Shown here: positions 1 through 7,006 of the stretch, in pieces | How positions within the stretch are numbered: position 1 is the stretch's first letter | Layout: the number at the start of each line of letters is the position of its first letter | NCBI GenBank assembly: GCA_964399625.1 | Contig: CAYNSB010000033.1 | Location: 1-46,009, forward strand | Reading direction: 5' to 3' | Origin: CAYNSB01 sp964399625 | GTDB taxonomy: Bacteria; Planctomycetota; Phycisphaerae; Phycisphaerales; UBA1924 | Length of the DNA stretch: 46,009 nt | Program-made: the position numbers and the translations under genes | Notes under the pieces: generated by a model | The model's database searches: none | Seen by the model: only the letters and a program-made list of their open reading frames with translations | Told to the model about the DNA's origin: nothing

Positions 1-482
1 CCAACGACGCCCCAGCCCTCGCCCAGGCGGACGTGGCGGTGGCGATGAACACCGGCACCCAGGCGGCCAAGGAGGCCGGCAACATGGTGGACCTGGACTC
101 GAATCCCACCAAGCTCATCGAGGTCGTGCAGATCGGAAAGCAACTGCTCATGACCCGCGGAGCGCTCACGACGTTCTCAATCGCGAACGACGTGGCCAAG
201 TACTTCGCGATCATCCCCGTCGCGTTCGCCTCGACGTATCCGCAGCTCGACGCCCTCAACATCATGCGCCTGAACCCGACGACCGCGATTCTTTCCGCGG
301 TCATCTTCAACGCGCTGATCATCGTTGCCCTGATCCCGCTCGCGCTCCGCGGCGTCACGTACAAGGCCGTGGAAGCGTCCGTCCTGCTCCGCAACAACCT
401 GCTTATCTACGGGCTCGGCGGAATCGTCTCGCCCTTCATCGGGATCAAGGGCATCGACGCCCTGCTCGGCCTACTTCCCTAA
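1..482 (+). CDS. kdpB: Potassium-transporting ATPase subunit B, C-terminal fragment
   Basis: This is the catalytic P-type ATPase subunit of the Kdp high-affinity K+ uptake complex in the inner membrane. The window starts inside the gene. The open frame (codons from base 3) begins with the P-domain hinge NDAPALAQADV, followed by MNTGTQAAKEAGNMVDLDSN and then the C-terminal membrane helices (FAIIPVAFA, LIIVALIPLAL, LIYGLGGIVSPFIG). About 159 residues are visible. The stop is followed by an AAGGAG ribosome site for kdpC, so the two genes form one operon. Family assignment is very secure; only the 5' part is missing. Confidence 0.97.
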   Translation, partial: NDAPALAQADVAVAMNTGTQAAKEAGNMVDLDSNPTKLIEVVQIGKQLLMTRGALTTFSIANDVAKYFAIIPVAFASTYPQLDALNIMRLNPTTAILSAVIFNALIIVALIPLALRGVTYKAVEASVLLRNNLLIYGLGGIVSPFIGIKGIDALLGLLP

Positions 483-494
483 GGAGTCCGCCCC

Positions 495-1106
495 GTGCTC
501 TCGCAACTCCGTCCCGCGATCGTCCTCTTCATCCTGCTCACGCTGATCACCGGCGTGCTCTACCCCCTCACGGTAACCGGCATCGCCCAGGCCGTGTTTC
601 CTGAAAGAGCCAACGGCTCCCTGATCGCACGCGAGGGAAAGATCGTGGGCTCGTCTCTGATCGGACAGGAGTTCAGCCTCCCCAAGTATTTCTGGGGCCG
701 CCCCTCCGCGACCACTCCGGTTCCTTACACCTCGTTCAACGCGGACAAGTCTTCAGGGTCGTCGGGATCAAACCTGGGCCCGACCAACCCCGCGCTCATC
801 GAGAGCGCACGAGCGCGAATCGCCGCGCTTGCCAGCGCCGATGCGGCCGCGGGGTACCCACGACGGGCGGATCAGCCGATTCCCATCGACCTCGTCACAT
901 CGTCCGCCAGCGGGCTCGATCCGCATATCTCACTCGCCGCGGCCGAGTACCAACTCCCTCGTGTAGCCAAGGCGCGGAGGTTGGCGGAGGACCACGTGCG
1001 GGCGATCGTCCTTGAACATACCAAGCCCCGACAGCTTGGCGTGCTTGGTGAACCCGTCGTCCACGTGCTGGAGCTCAATCTGGCCTTGGACGCCGCGAAC
1101 CGGTGA
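495..1106 (+). CDS. kdpC: Potassium-transporting ATPase subunit C
   Basis: KdpC is the small single-span subunit that assists K+/ATP binding in the KdpFABC complex. The 203-aa product has one N-terminal membrane segment (about residues 8-30, ending VLYPLTVTGIAQ). It also has the family features GSSLIGQEF, YFWGRPSAT, the SSGSNLGPTNP stretch, and a DLVTSSASGLDPHIS motif near residue 135. The GTG start at 495 is chosen because it follows AAGGAG at 481-486 and gives the normal family length. It lies 12 bp after kdpB and 30 bp before kdpD, consistent with kdpABCDE order. Confidence 0.96.
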   Translation: MLSQLRPAIVLFILLTLITGVLYPLTVTGIAQAVFPERANGSLIAREGKIVGSSLIGQEFSLPKYFWGRPSATTPVPYTSFNADKSSGSSGSNLGPTNPALIESARARIAALASADAAAGYPRRADQPIPIDLVTSSASGLDPHISLAAAEYQLPRVAKARRLAEDHVRAIVLEHTKPRQLGVLGEPVVHVLELNLALDAANR

Positions 1107-1136
1107 CCCAGTCGCGTTCGATACGATCATCCCGCC

Positions 1137-3884
1137 ATGCCCGACCGCCGCCCCGATCCCACCGAACTTCTCACCCGCGCCCAGCGGGAAGAGGCCCGGC
1201 GTGGACGCGGTCGGCTGAAGGTCTTCTTTGGCGCCGCGCCGGGCGTCGGCAAGACGTACGCGATGCTCGCCGCGGTCCAGAGGCTCGCCCGCGACGGAGT
1301 GGACCTTGTCGTCGGGCTCGTCGAGACTCACGGGCGCACCGAAACCGAGCAGATGCTCCTTGGCCTGGACATCCTGCCCCGCCGCCCCGTTCCATACCGC
1401 GGCGCCAGCTTGAGCGAGTTCGATCTCGACGCCGCGCTCGCACGCAAGCCCGAGATCATCGTTCTCGATGAGCTCGCGCACACGAACGCGCCCGGCTCAC
1501 GATTCGAGAAGCGCTGGCAGGACGTTGAGGAACTCCTCAAGGCAGGGATTGGCGTCTACACCACGCTCAATGTTCAGCACATCGAGAGCCTGAACGATGT
1601 CGTGGCCCAGATCACCGGCGTGCACGTCCGCGAGACGGTCCCCGACTCGGTGGTAGACGAGGCCGACGAACTGGAACTCGTGGACCTTCCGCCCGAGGTG
1701 CTGCTGGAGCGACTCAAGGCCGGGCGTGTCTACGTCCCCGAGAGCATCCTCGCCGCGTCACAAGCGTTCTTCCGCCAAGGCAACCTCATCGCGCTGCGCG
1801 AGCTTGCGCTGCGCCGCACCGCCGAGTGGGTCGACCGCCAGATGCGCGAATACAAGCGCGGCAAGGGAATCCGCGCGGTATGGCCGGCGGCCGAGAGGAT
1901 CCTCGTCGCGGTCAGCCCGAGCCCCGCCTCGGGCAAGATCGTGCGCGCGGCCAAGCGAATGGCAGCGGGCCTCCACGCCGACCTGCTGGCGGTCTATGTC
2001 GAAACGCCACGAACCTCCGCCCTGCCGCAAACGGACCGCGACCGCGTCATCCAGACCCTTCGACTTGCCGAGAGCCTGGGCGCCGAGACATCGACGCTGA
2101 GCGGCACCAACGCCGCGGCGGAGCTTGTCGCGTTCGCCCGCGAGAGAAACGTGAGCAAGATCGTCGTCGGCAAGACCGGGCAATCTCGCCTGCGCGAGGC
2201 CGTGCTTGGCTCGTTCGTCAACAACCTCACTCGTCTCAGCGGCGACATCGACATCTATGTCATTCGCGGCGATTCGGACAGCCCACCATCTGGACCGGAC
2301 GGCCCTCGGGTCCCGCTCGCCGGCCTTGGCCGATGGCCCGCGCCCAGCTCGGGGCCCTGGGCCTACATGGGCGCGGTGGGGGTCGTCATCGCCTGCACTC
2401 TCTTGGGTCAGTTGGCCTTCAAAAGCCTGGACCTGGCGAACATCGCCATGCTCTATCTAGCCGGCGTGGTCATCTGTGCCGTGTGGCTCGGGCGCGGGCC
2501 CTCGGTTCTCGCGGCGATCATGGGCGTCGGTGCCTTCGACTTCTTCTTCGTCCCACCGCGCAACACGTTCGCCGTGTCCGATGTCCAATACCTGCTCACC
2601 TTCTCGGTGATGCTCGGGGTCGGTCTTCTCATCGCCAATCTGACAACCCGACTGCGGAGCCAGGCCGACGCCGCTCGCGATCGTGAGCGCCGCACTTCCT
2701 TGCTCTACGCGATGTCGCGCGAGCTCGCGGCCGCTCGCGACACCCGCGAGGTCGCCACGGCGGCCGTTCGTCACGTGCACGACTCGTTCGGCTGCGACGC
2801 CGCCATACTCGTTCCCGCCACCGCCGACCCGTCAGCCGCAGTGGAGGTCGTCGCCAGCGCCGGCTCTCCTGATTGGCTCAACGACCGCGAGCGCGGCGTC
2901 GCCCGATGGGCCTTCGACCACGGCAAGCCGGCCGGAATCAGCACTCCGGCACTCCCGGCCTCGGCAGGCCGATACCAGCCCCTCTCCACCTCACGAGGAA
3001 AGATCGGCGTGCTGGCGGTGCGGCCCGCGATCCCGGACTCGCTCGCGTCAACCGCACAGCAATTGCTCCTCGATACGTTTGTGAACCAGGTGAGCCTGGC
3101 CCTGGAACGCGTCTCGCTCATCGAGGGCCAGCAGACTGCACGCATCGAGGCAGAGGCCGAGCGTCTTCGGAGCGCGCTGCTCAGCTCCGTCTCGCACGAC
3201 CTGCGGACGCCGCTGGCGACGATCGCGGGCGCAGCGACCGCACTGCAAGCCGGCTCGACCCTCGAAGAGCACACACGGGCGGACCTCACCGACAGCATCG
3301 TGCTCGAGGCCGAGCGCCTCAACGATCTGATCGCCAACCTCATGTTCGCCACGCGTCTGGAGGCCGGCGCCATCGAACTCAATCGCGAGTGGGCGAACAT
3401 GGAGGAGTTGATTGGGGTAGGTCTGTCTCGCCACCGCGAGGCCCTTCGCCGACGACCCTTTCAAGTGCGCATCCCCCCGGACCTGCCGCTCGTCCGCGTG
3501 GACAACGCCATGCTGCCCCAGGTCGTCCACAATCTCGTGGACAACGTGCTGCGCTACACGCCCCCGGACACACCCATCGATCTCGCGGCCTGGACGACCG
3601 ACTCGAACATCATTACCCGCGTCGCGGACCAGGGACCGGGTCTCACCGACGATGAGCGGTCCAAGGTCTTTCAGAGGTTCTATCGCGGCCGATCGGTCCA
3701 CTCGACCGCCGGTCGAAGCGGAATCGGCCTGGGCCTGACGATCTGCGAGGGCATCATCAGAGCGCACGGCGGACGAATGTGGGCCGAGCACAATTCGCCC
3801 CGCGGTGTGGCGTTCATGTTCTCGATACCGATCGATCGCCCTCAACCTGTGGTGCCGACCGAGGCGACGGAGACCGCGTCGTGA
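1137..3884 (+). CDS. kdpD: Osmosensitive K+ channel sensor histidine kinase
   Basis: KdpD is the membrane sensor kinase that turns on kdp transport genes under K+ limitation. The 915-aa protein has the expected order: N-terminal KdpD domain with a Walker A-like GAAPGVGKT near residue 35, a universal-stress-like domain (about 250-375), four clustered membrane helices (about 405-510), a GAF-like region, the HisKA phospho-acceptor His687 in SSVSHDLRTPL, and an HATPase domain with the N box (NLVDNVLRY) and G boxes (DQGPGL, GIGLGL). Its stop overlaps the kdpE start by 4 bp, so the two are translationally coupled. Confidence 0.96.
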   Translation: MPDRRPDPTELLTRAQREEARRGRGRLKVFFGAAPGVGKTYAMLAAVQRLARDGVDLVVGLVETHGRTETEQMLLGLDILPRRPVPYRGASLSEFDLDAALARKPEIIVLDELAHTNAPGSRFEKRWQDVEELLKAGIGVYTTLNVQHIESLNDVVAQITGVHVRETVPDSVVDEADELELVDLPPEVLLERLKAGRVYVPESILAASQAFFRQGNLIALRELALRRTAEWVDRQMREYKRGKGIRAVWPAAERILVAVSPSPASGKIVRAAKRMAAGLHADLLAVYVETPRTSALPQTDRDRVIQTLRLAESLGAETSTLSGTNAAAELVAFARERNVSKIVVGKTGQSRLREAVLGSFVNNLTRLSGDIDIYVIRGDSDSPPSGPDGPRVPLAGLGRWPAPSSGPWAYMGAVGVVIACTLLGQLAFKSLDLANIAMLYLAGVVICAVWLGRGPSVLAAIMGVGAFDFFFVPPRNTFAVSDVQYLLTFSVMLGVGLLIANLTTRLRSQADAARDRERRTSLLYAMSRELAAARDTREVATAAVRHVHDSFGCDAAILVPATADPSAAVEVVASAGSPDWLNDRERGVARWAFDHGKPAGISTPALPASAGRYQPLSTSRGKIGVLAVRPAIPDSLASTAQQLLLDTFVNQVSLALERVSLIEGQQTARIEAEAERLRSALLSSVSHDLRTPLATIAGAATALQAGSTLEEHTRADLTDSIVLEAERLNDLIANLMFATRLEAGAIELNREWANMEELIGVGLSRHREALRRRPFQVRIPPDLPLVRVDNAMLPQVVHNLVDNVLRYTPPDTPIDLAAWTTDSNIITRVADQGPGLTDDERSKVFQRFYRGRSVHSTAGRSGIGLGLTICEGIIRAHGGRMWAEHNSPRGVAFMFSIPIDRPQPVVPTEATETAS

Positions 3885-4624
3885 GCCTTCCTTCCAACGG
3901 CCCCCTGGTGCTCGTGATCGAGGACGAAGCCCCCATCCGACGTTTCCTCCGTGCCACGCTGGAAAGCCAGGGTTACCGCGTGAAAGACGCCGACTCGGCA
4001 AGCGCCGGGCTTCTGCAGGCTCGGACGCAGCGTCCCGATCTGATCCTCTTGGACCTGGGCCTCCCGGATGGAGATGGGATCGCCGTCGCGCGGACTCTTC
4101 GCTCCGAGTCGCGGGTGCCCATCGTGGTACTCTCCGCGCGTGGGCAGGAGCACGACAAGGTTGCCGCGCTCGATGCGGGAGCCGACGACTATCTCACCAA
4201 ACCCTTTGGCGTGAACGAACTCAGCGCCCGCATCCGCGTCGCGCTTCGCCACGCCGCGCGTTCGCCCGCATCGGCCGAGCCTGTGTACGAGGCCACCGCC
4301 GACGGCCGGACGCTGCACGTGAACACCGAAGCCCGCATCGTCAGGGTCGTCGATTCCAGTGGCGCCCGCGACATTCGGCTCACACCCACCGAGTTCAAGC
4401 TGCTCGCGTTCCTCGTTCGGCACGCCGGCAAAGTGCTCACGCACCAGCAGATCCTGACGGAAGTCTGGGGACCCACGCACGCGCGAGACGTGCAGTACCT
4501 CCGTGTCTACGCGGGCCAGTTGCGAGAGAAGCTCGAGGCCATCTCGGCCCAGCCGCAGTTCGTTCTCACCGACCCCGGCATCGGCTATCGACTTCTGGCG
4601 CCCATTGAACGGCCTCGTTCATAA
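3881..4624 (+). CDS. kdpE: Two-component response regulator KdpE
   Basis: KdpE is the OmpR-family DNA-binding response regulator partnered with KdpD. The 247-aa product has a receiver domain with the acidic pair (IEDE), phospho-acceptor Asp58 in LLDLGLPDGDG, the conserved Thr/Ser (VVLSARG) and Lys (YLTKPF). A C-terminal winged-helix domain follows (RLTPTEFKLLAFLVRH, then QYLRVYAGQLREKL). The GTG start at 3881 overlaps the kdpD stop (GTGA) and removes about 34 spurious upstream residues present in the longest frame. It is the last gene before the element; the left boundary lies 151 bp downstream of its stop. Confidence 0.95.
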   Translation: MSLPSNGPLVLVIEDEAPIRRFLRATLESQGYRVKDADSASAGLLQARTQRPDLILLDLGLPDGDGIAVARTLRSESRVPIVVLSARGQEHDKVAALDAGADDYLTKPFGVNELSARIRVALRHAARSPASAEPVYEATADGRTLHVNTEARIVRVVDSSGARDIRLTPTEFKLLAFLVRHAGKVLTHQQILTEVWGPTHARDVQYLRVYAGQLREKLEAISAQPQFVLTDPGIGYRLLAPIERPRS

Positions 4625-4775
4625 TCCGCTCAAGTGTGACATAAACCCAGAGCGCGGCTGACCACACGGTGCGCCCGAGATGCGCTGCGACCAAACTGTC
4701 GCGTAGGACCGCGATGCGTGCTCTTGCACGGGCCAAACGCGGTGGCGTAAAGAATGGACGCTTGCTCTCAAGATC

Positions 4776-4830
4776 CAATCGGGGTGGGCGGATTCGAACC
4801 GCCGACCTTTTGACCCCCAGTCAAACGCGC
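4776..4830. repeat. attL: 55-bp direct repeat, displaced 3' part of tRNA-Pro
   Basis: This segment is identical to 27999-28053 over 55 bp. Sequence diverges immediately outside on both sides (C versus G before it, A versus T after it). On the minus strand it is the tRNA-Pro sequence from the 3' strand of the D stem through the anticodon arm, T arm and acceptor 3' strand, plus 3 bases. It lacks the 5' third of the tRNA, so it is not a functional tRNA. It marks the left junction of the element and represents the original chromosomal 3' end of the tRNA gene. Confidence 0.95.
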
Positions 4831-5073
4831 ACCCCCGAGTTTCTCGGGGATTCCAGCACGTTTTCCCGTGATGTCAGCGACAACGTCAGTGACGGTGCGC
4901 AGAAGGGGAACCCCGAAGCATTCCGACGCGACTCCAAGGGCACTCAGGATAAAGCGAAGTCGGACAACGATCTGTCAGCAGTGGTCGCGGCATGGCCGGA
5001 CCTGCCCCCGGCAATCCGGGCGGGCATCGTCGCGATGGTCAACGCGGCCCGCCCGGGAGGGAATCAACGATGA
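4776..5073 (+). pseudogene. Detached C-terminal coding segment of the element integrase
   Basis: The frame through attL (frame of position 4828) matches the integrase frame at attR exactly, because the offset of 23,223 bp is divisible by three. In the integrated state this segment is cut off from its gene. In a circle it would add 80 residues after the shared RTADLLTPSQTR, starting TPEFLGDSS and ending in AVVAAWPDLPPAIRAGIVAM. That ending resembles the usual tail of planctomycete integrases (recalled family pattern). It ends TGA at 5071-5073, overlapping the next start as ATGA. A frame running upstream into 4669 is only read-through of chromosomal DNA and the tRNA remnant. Confidence 0.8.
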
Positions 5074-5372
5074 GTCGCACACCGTCACCAAACGGACGAG
5101 ACGCGCGGGGACGCTTCGGGCGCGGCAACACGGGCGGCCCTGGCAACCCCTACGCGGCGAGCGTGGCGCGCCTGCGGACGGCCCTGATTGAAGCGGTGAC
5201 GCCTGAGGACGTGGCGGCGATCGCCCGGGCGCTCGTCGCCCAAGCCAAGGCGGGGGATGTGGCGGCGGTGCGGGAGTTGATGAATCGACTGATGGGCCCG
5301 CCGGTGGAGTTGGACCTGATCGAGCGGCTGGAACGGCTGGAGCGCGCCCAAGAGGCGAGGGGGGCGGCGTGA
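5070..5372 (+). CDS. Small conserved element protein, DUF5681-like N-terminus
   Basis: This 100-aa protein starts with a basic Gly/Asn/Pro-rich region (GRFGRGNTGGPGNPYA near residues 12-27), of the kind found at the start of DUF5681-type proteins of phages and islands. An alpha-helical part follows (ALIEAVTPEDVAAIARALVAQA, split here by eye) and a charged coiled tail (LIERLERLERAQE). The function is unknown. The start at 5070 has a strong GGGAGGG site at 5056-5062. It overlaps the detached integrase tail by ATGA and the next gene by GTGA. It is therefore probably co-transcribed with the integrase only when the element is circular. Confidence 0.7.
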   Translation: MSRTPSPNGRDARGRFGRGNTGGPGNPYAASVARLRTALIEAVTPEDVAAIARALVAQAKAGDVAAVRELMNRLMGPPVELDLIERLERLERAQEARGAA

Positions 5373-5803
5373 GCGTGCGTCAACGGATCGCGAAGCTGGA
5401 ACGGGACGGCGGCGACGGCGCTTGCGTCTGCGTCCCCGAGTCGCGGCGGGTTCGCGTTCAGTGGCCCGAAGATGCTCCCGAGCACAGTCCCGCGAGGGCG
5501 GAACTGATTTGTCCTCAGTGCGGGGGCGAACTGCTGTTCATCGAGGTCACGGTGGAGGAGACGGGCGATTTGAGTCAGGCTCCGGCAGCGCGCCACGAAG
5601 CACTCGGTGCCCGTGCGCCCCCGCCGACGCGGCGAACTCGATTGAAGGATTCGAAAGGGTTTGGAACAAACTCGCGACCCCCAATGCGTGCGGACGGGCA
5701 GGGACCGGAGCACTCGGGACCAGCGACGAGCGCTGCATGGAGCGTCGGCTGCAGTGCCAGCCCTACAGGTTTGGACTTGGTCTTGGAATCCCGCCGGTCC
5801 TGA
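5369..5803 (+). CDS. Small zinc-ribbon protein of unknown function
   Basis: The 144-aa frame begins at GTG 5369, overlapping the previous stop (GTGA). Its N-terminus (RQRIAKLERDGG) resembles small coiled island proteins. A single CPQCGGELLF knuckle lies near residue 50; a second pair of cysteines is not evident beyond the earlier CVC (about residue 19-21), so metal binding is only suggested. After about residue 75 the sequence looks low in structure and may be out-of-frame DNA at the edge of the nos insertion. A shorter related fragment lies on the other side of the nos cluster at 15740-15847. Confidence 0.5.
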   Translation: MSVRQRIAKLERDGGDGACVCVPESRRVRVQWPEDAPEHSPARAELICPQCGGELLFIEVTVEETGDLSQAPAARHEALGARAPPPTRRTRLKDSKGFGTNSRPPMRADGQGPEHSGPATSAAWSVGCSASPTGLDLVLESRRS

Positions 5804-5965
5804 TCTTGAACGGAGATCGTGAGGTTGTCGATCGCTGCGGGAGATGTACGCAAAGTATTATCGGGCTATTCATCGCGACAGATGCAAACAGGTGTTTCTG
5901 GAACGCGAACTAGCGTGCCACTGATCGGGATCGACTCAGCTTGATCTCATTCGTCGCAGGCGTAT

Positions 5966-5985
5966 GATCGATAAATAGATCGATA
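5966..5985. promoter_or_regulatory. Candidate operator/promoter region upstream of the nos cluster
   Basis: The 214 bp between 5803 and 6018 contain no recognisable gene. Within them is an unusually AT-rich patch (about 5963-6000) in otherwise GC-rich DNA. It holds two copies of GATCGATA at 5966-5973 and 5978-5985, 12 bp apart; the inner ATCGAT is self-complementary, so they also form an inverted pair. Its place 33 bp before the first nos-cluster gene suggests a regulator site, possibly for the Rrf2 protein at 15112. This is inference. Confidence 0.35.
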
Positions 5986-6017
5986 TATCCAACATTAACG
6001 AGGATTTGGAGTCGGGC

Positions 6018-6947
6018 ATGAACGCGACGGCAAGTGCGAGGACTGCTTGGAGTCGCCAGAGCAGCATCGGCGTTGGCACTCCGCGGGAAAACGAGCGCAC
6101 GGGAATCGTGGTGGCGGTCGGTGTGAGCGCCTTCGCAGCCATGCTCTGGGGCGTTGCGCTGTATCTCGGTGTGCAGGTCTCCGTGTGGCAGACGCCCCGC
6201 CCGCTCCCCGCGCACCACCTGCGGCTGGCGACGCTTCCCGCTGGGGAGCTGCTGCCGGTGAGCGACGCGGCCCATGGGCGTGACATCTTCGTGCAGGTGT
6301 GCGCCGCGTGCCATGGAACGGATGGCCTCGGGCGACAGGGGCTGGGCAAGAGCCTCGTGCATAGCGATTTCGTCGCGGACCGGACCGACGCGGCGCTGGT
6401 GGCGTTCGTCGTGAAGGGGCGCGATATCGGCGATCCCTTGAACACGACCAAGGTCGCGATGCCTCCCCGCGGTGGAAGCCCGAGCCTCACCGACGCTGAC
6501 CTCGGAGCTGTGGTCACGTATGTGCGCGGGCTCCAGGACCCCCGCAGGATGCCCGAGTTGCCCGCGTACGTGCTCCGCCCGGCGACGCTGAGCGAGGAGG
6601 ACAAAGCGCAGGCGATTGCGGCGGCCGGGGGAGATACGGAGCTGGCCGAGATCATCCAGAACGGCACGAAGCTCTTCAACACGACATGCATCGCCTGCCA
6701 CGGCCCGCGCGGCGTCGGCATCCAGGGCAACGGCAAGACCCTCGCGAACAACGACTTCATCAAGAGTCTTCCGAAGGATGACGATCTGCTCGCGTTCGTG
6801 AAACAGGGGCGCGCGCCTTCGGACCCGAAGAACACCACGGGCGTGCAGATGCCTCCGAAGGGGGGCAACCCCGCGCTGTCCGACGACGACATCCTCGACG
6901 TGATCGCGTATCTGCGGACGCTCCAGAGCGACAAGCCGCAGAAGTGA
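6018..6947 (+). CDS. Membrane-anchored diheme cytochrome c of the nos cluster
   Basis: This protein is probably an electron carrier feeding nitrous oxide reductase in the periplasm. The 309-aa product has an N-terminal membrane anchor (about residues 30-53, GIVVAVGVSAFAAMLWGV). Two class I cytochrome c domains follow, each with CxxCH heme sites (C95/C98/H99 and C224/C227/H228) and a downstream Met ligand region (VAMPPRGG and VQMPPKGG). The two halves look like an internal duplication. The ATG at 6018 follows the AT-rich upstream patch; an upstream TTG in frame adds only four residues. It lies 59 bp before nosZ. c-type cytochromes are typical companions of clade II nosZ. Confidence 0.85.
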   Translation: MNATASARTAWSRQSSIGVGTPRENERTGIVVAVGVSAFAAMLWGVALYLGVQVSVWQTPRPLPAHHLRLATLPAGELLPVSDAAHGRDIFVQVCAACHGTDGLGRQGLGKSLVHSDFVADRTDAALVAFVVKGRDIGDPLNTTKVAMPPRGGSPSLTDADLGAVVTYVRGLQDPRRMPELPAYVLRPATLSEEDKAQAIAAAGGDTELAEIIQNGTKLFNTTCIACHGPRGVGIQGNGKTLANNDFIKSLPKDDDLLAFVKQGRAPSDPKNTTGVQMPPKGGNPALSDDDILDVIAYLRTLQSDKPQK

Positions 6948-7006
6948 ACCACACCCGCGGGTGGCGTGCTCGCGCACGTCTGCCACGCACAACTCGGAGG
7001 CTCACG

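Noticed and set aside
4669..4830. N-terminal part of an open frame running from chromosomal DNA through the tRNA remnant
   Set aside because: It has no credible start or ribosome site and its middle is read-through of tRNA sequence. Only the part after attL is meaningful, as the detached integrase tail.
4776..4830. A second tRNA-Pro gene
   Set aside because: The 5' acceptor strand and the 5' side of the D arm are absent, so it cannot fold into a tRNA; it is the displaced 3' part.
5941..5954. Possible FNR/NnrR box (TTGAT-N4-ATCAA) upstream of the nos cluster
   Set aside because: Only the left half TTGAT is present; the right half reads TTCGT, so the site does not meet the consensus.
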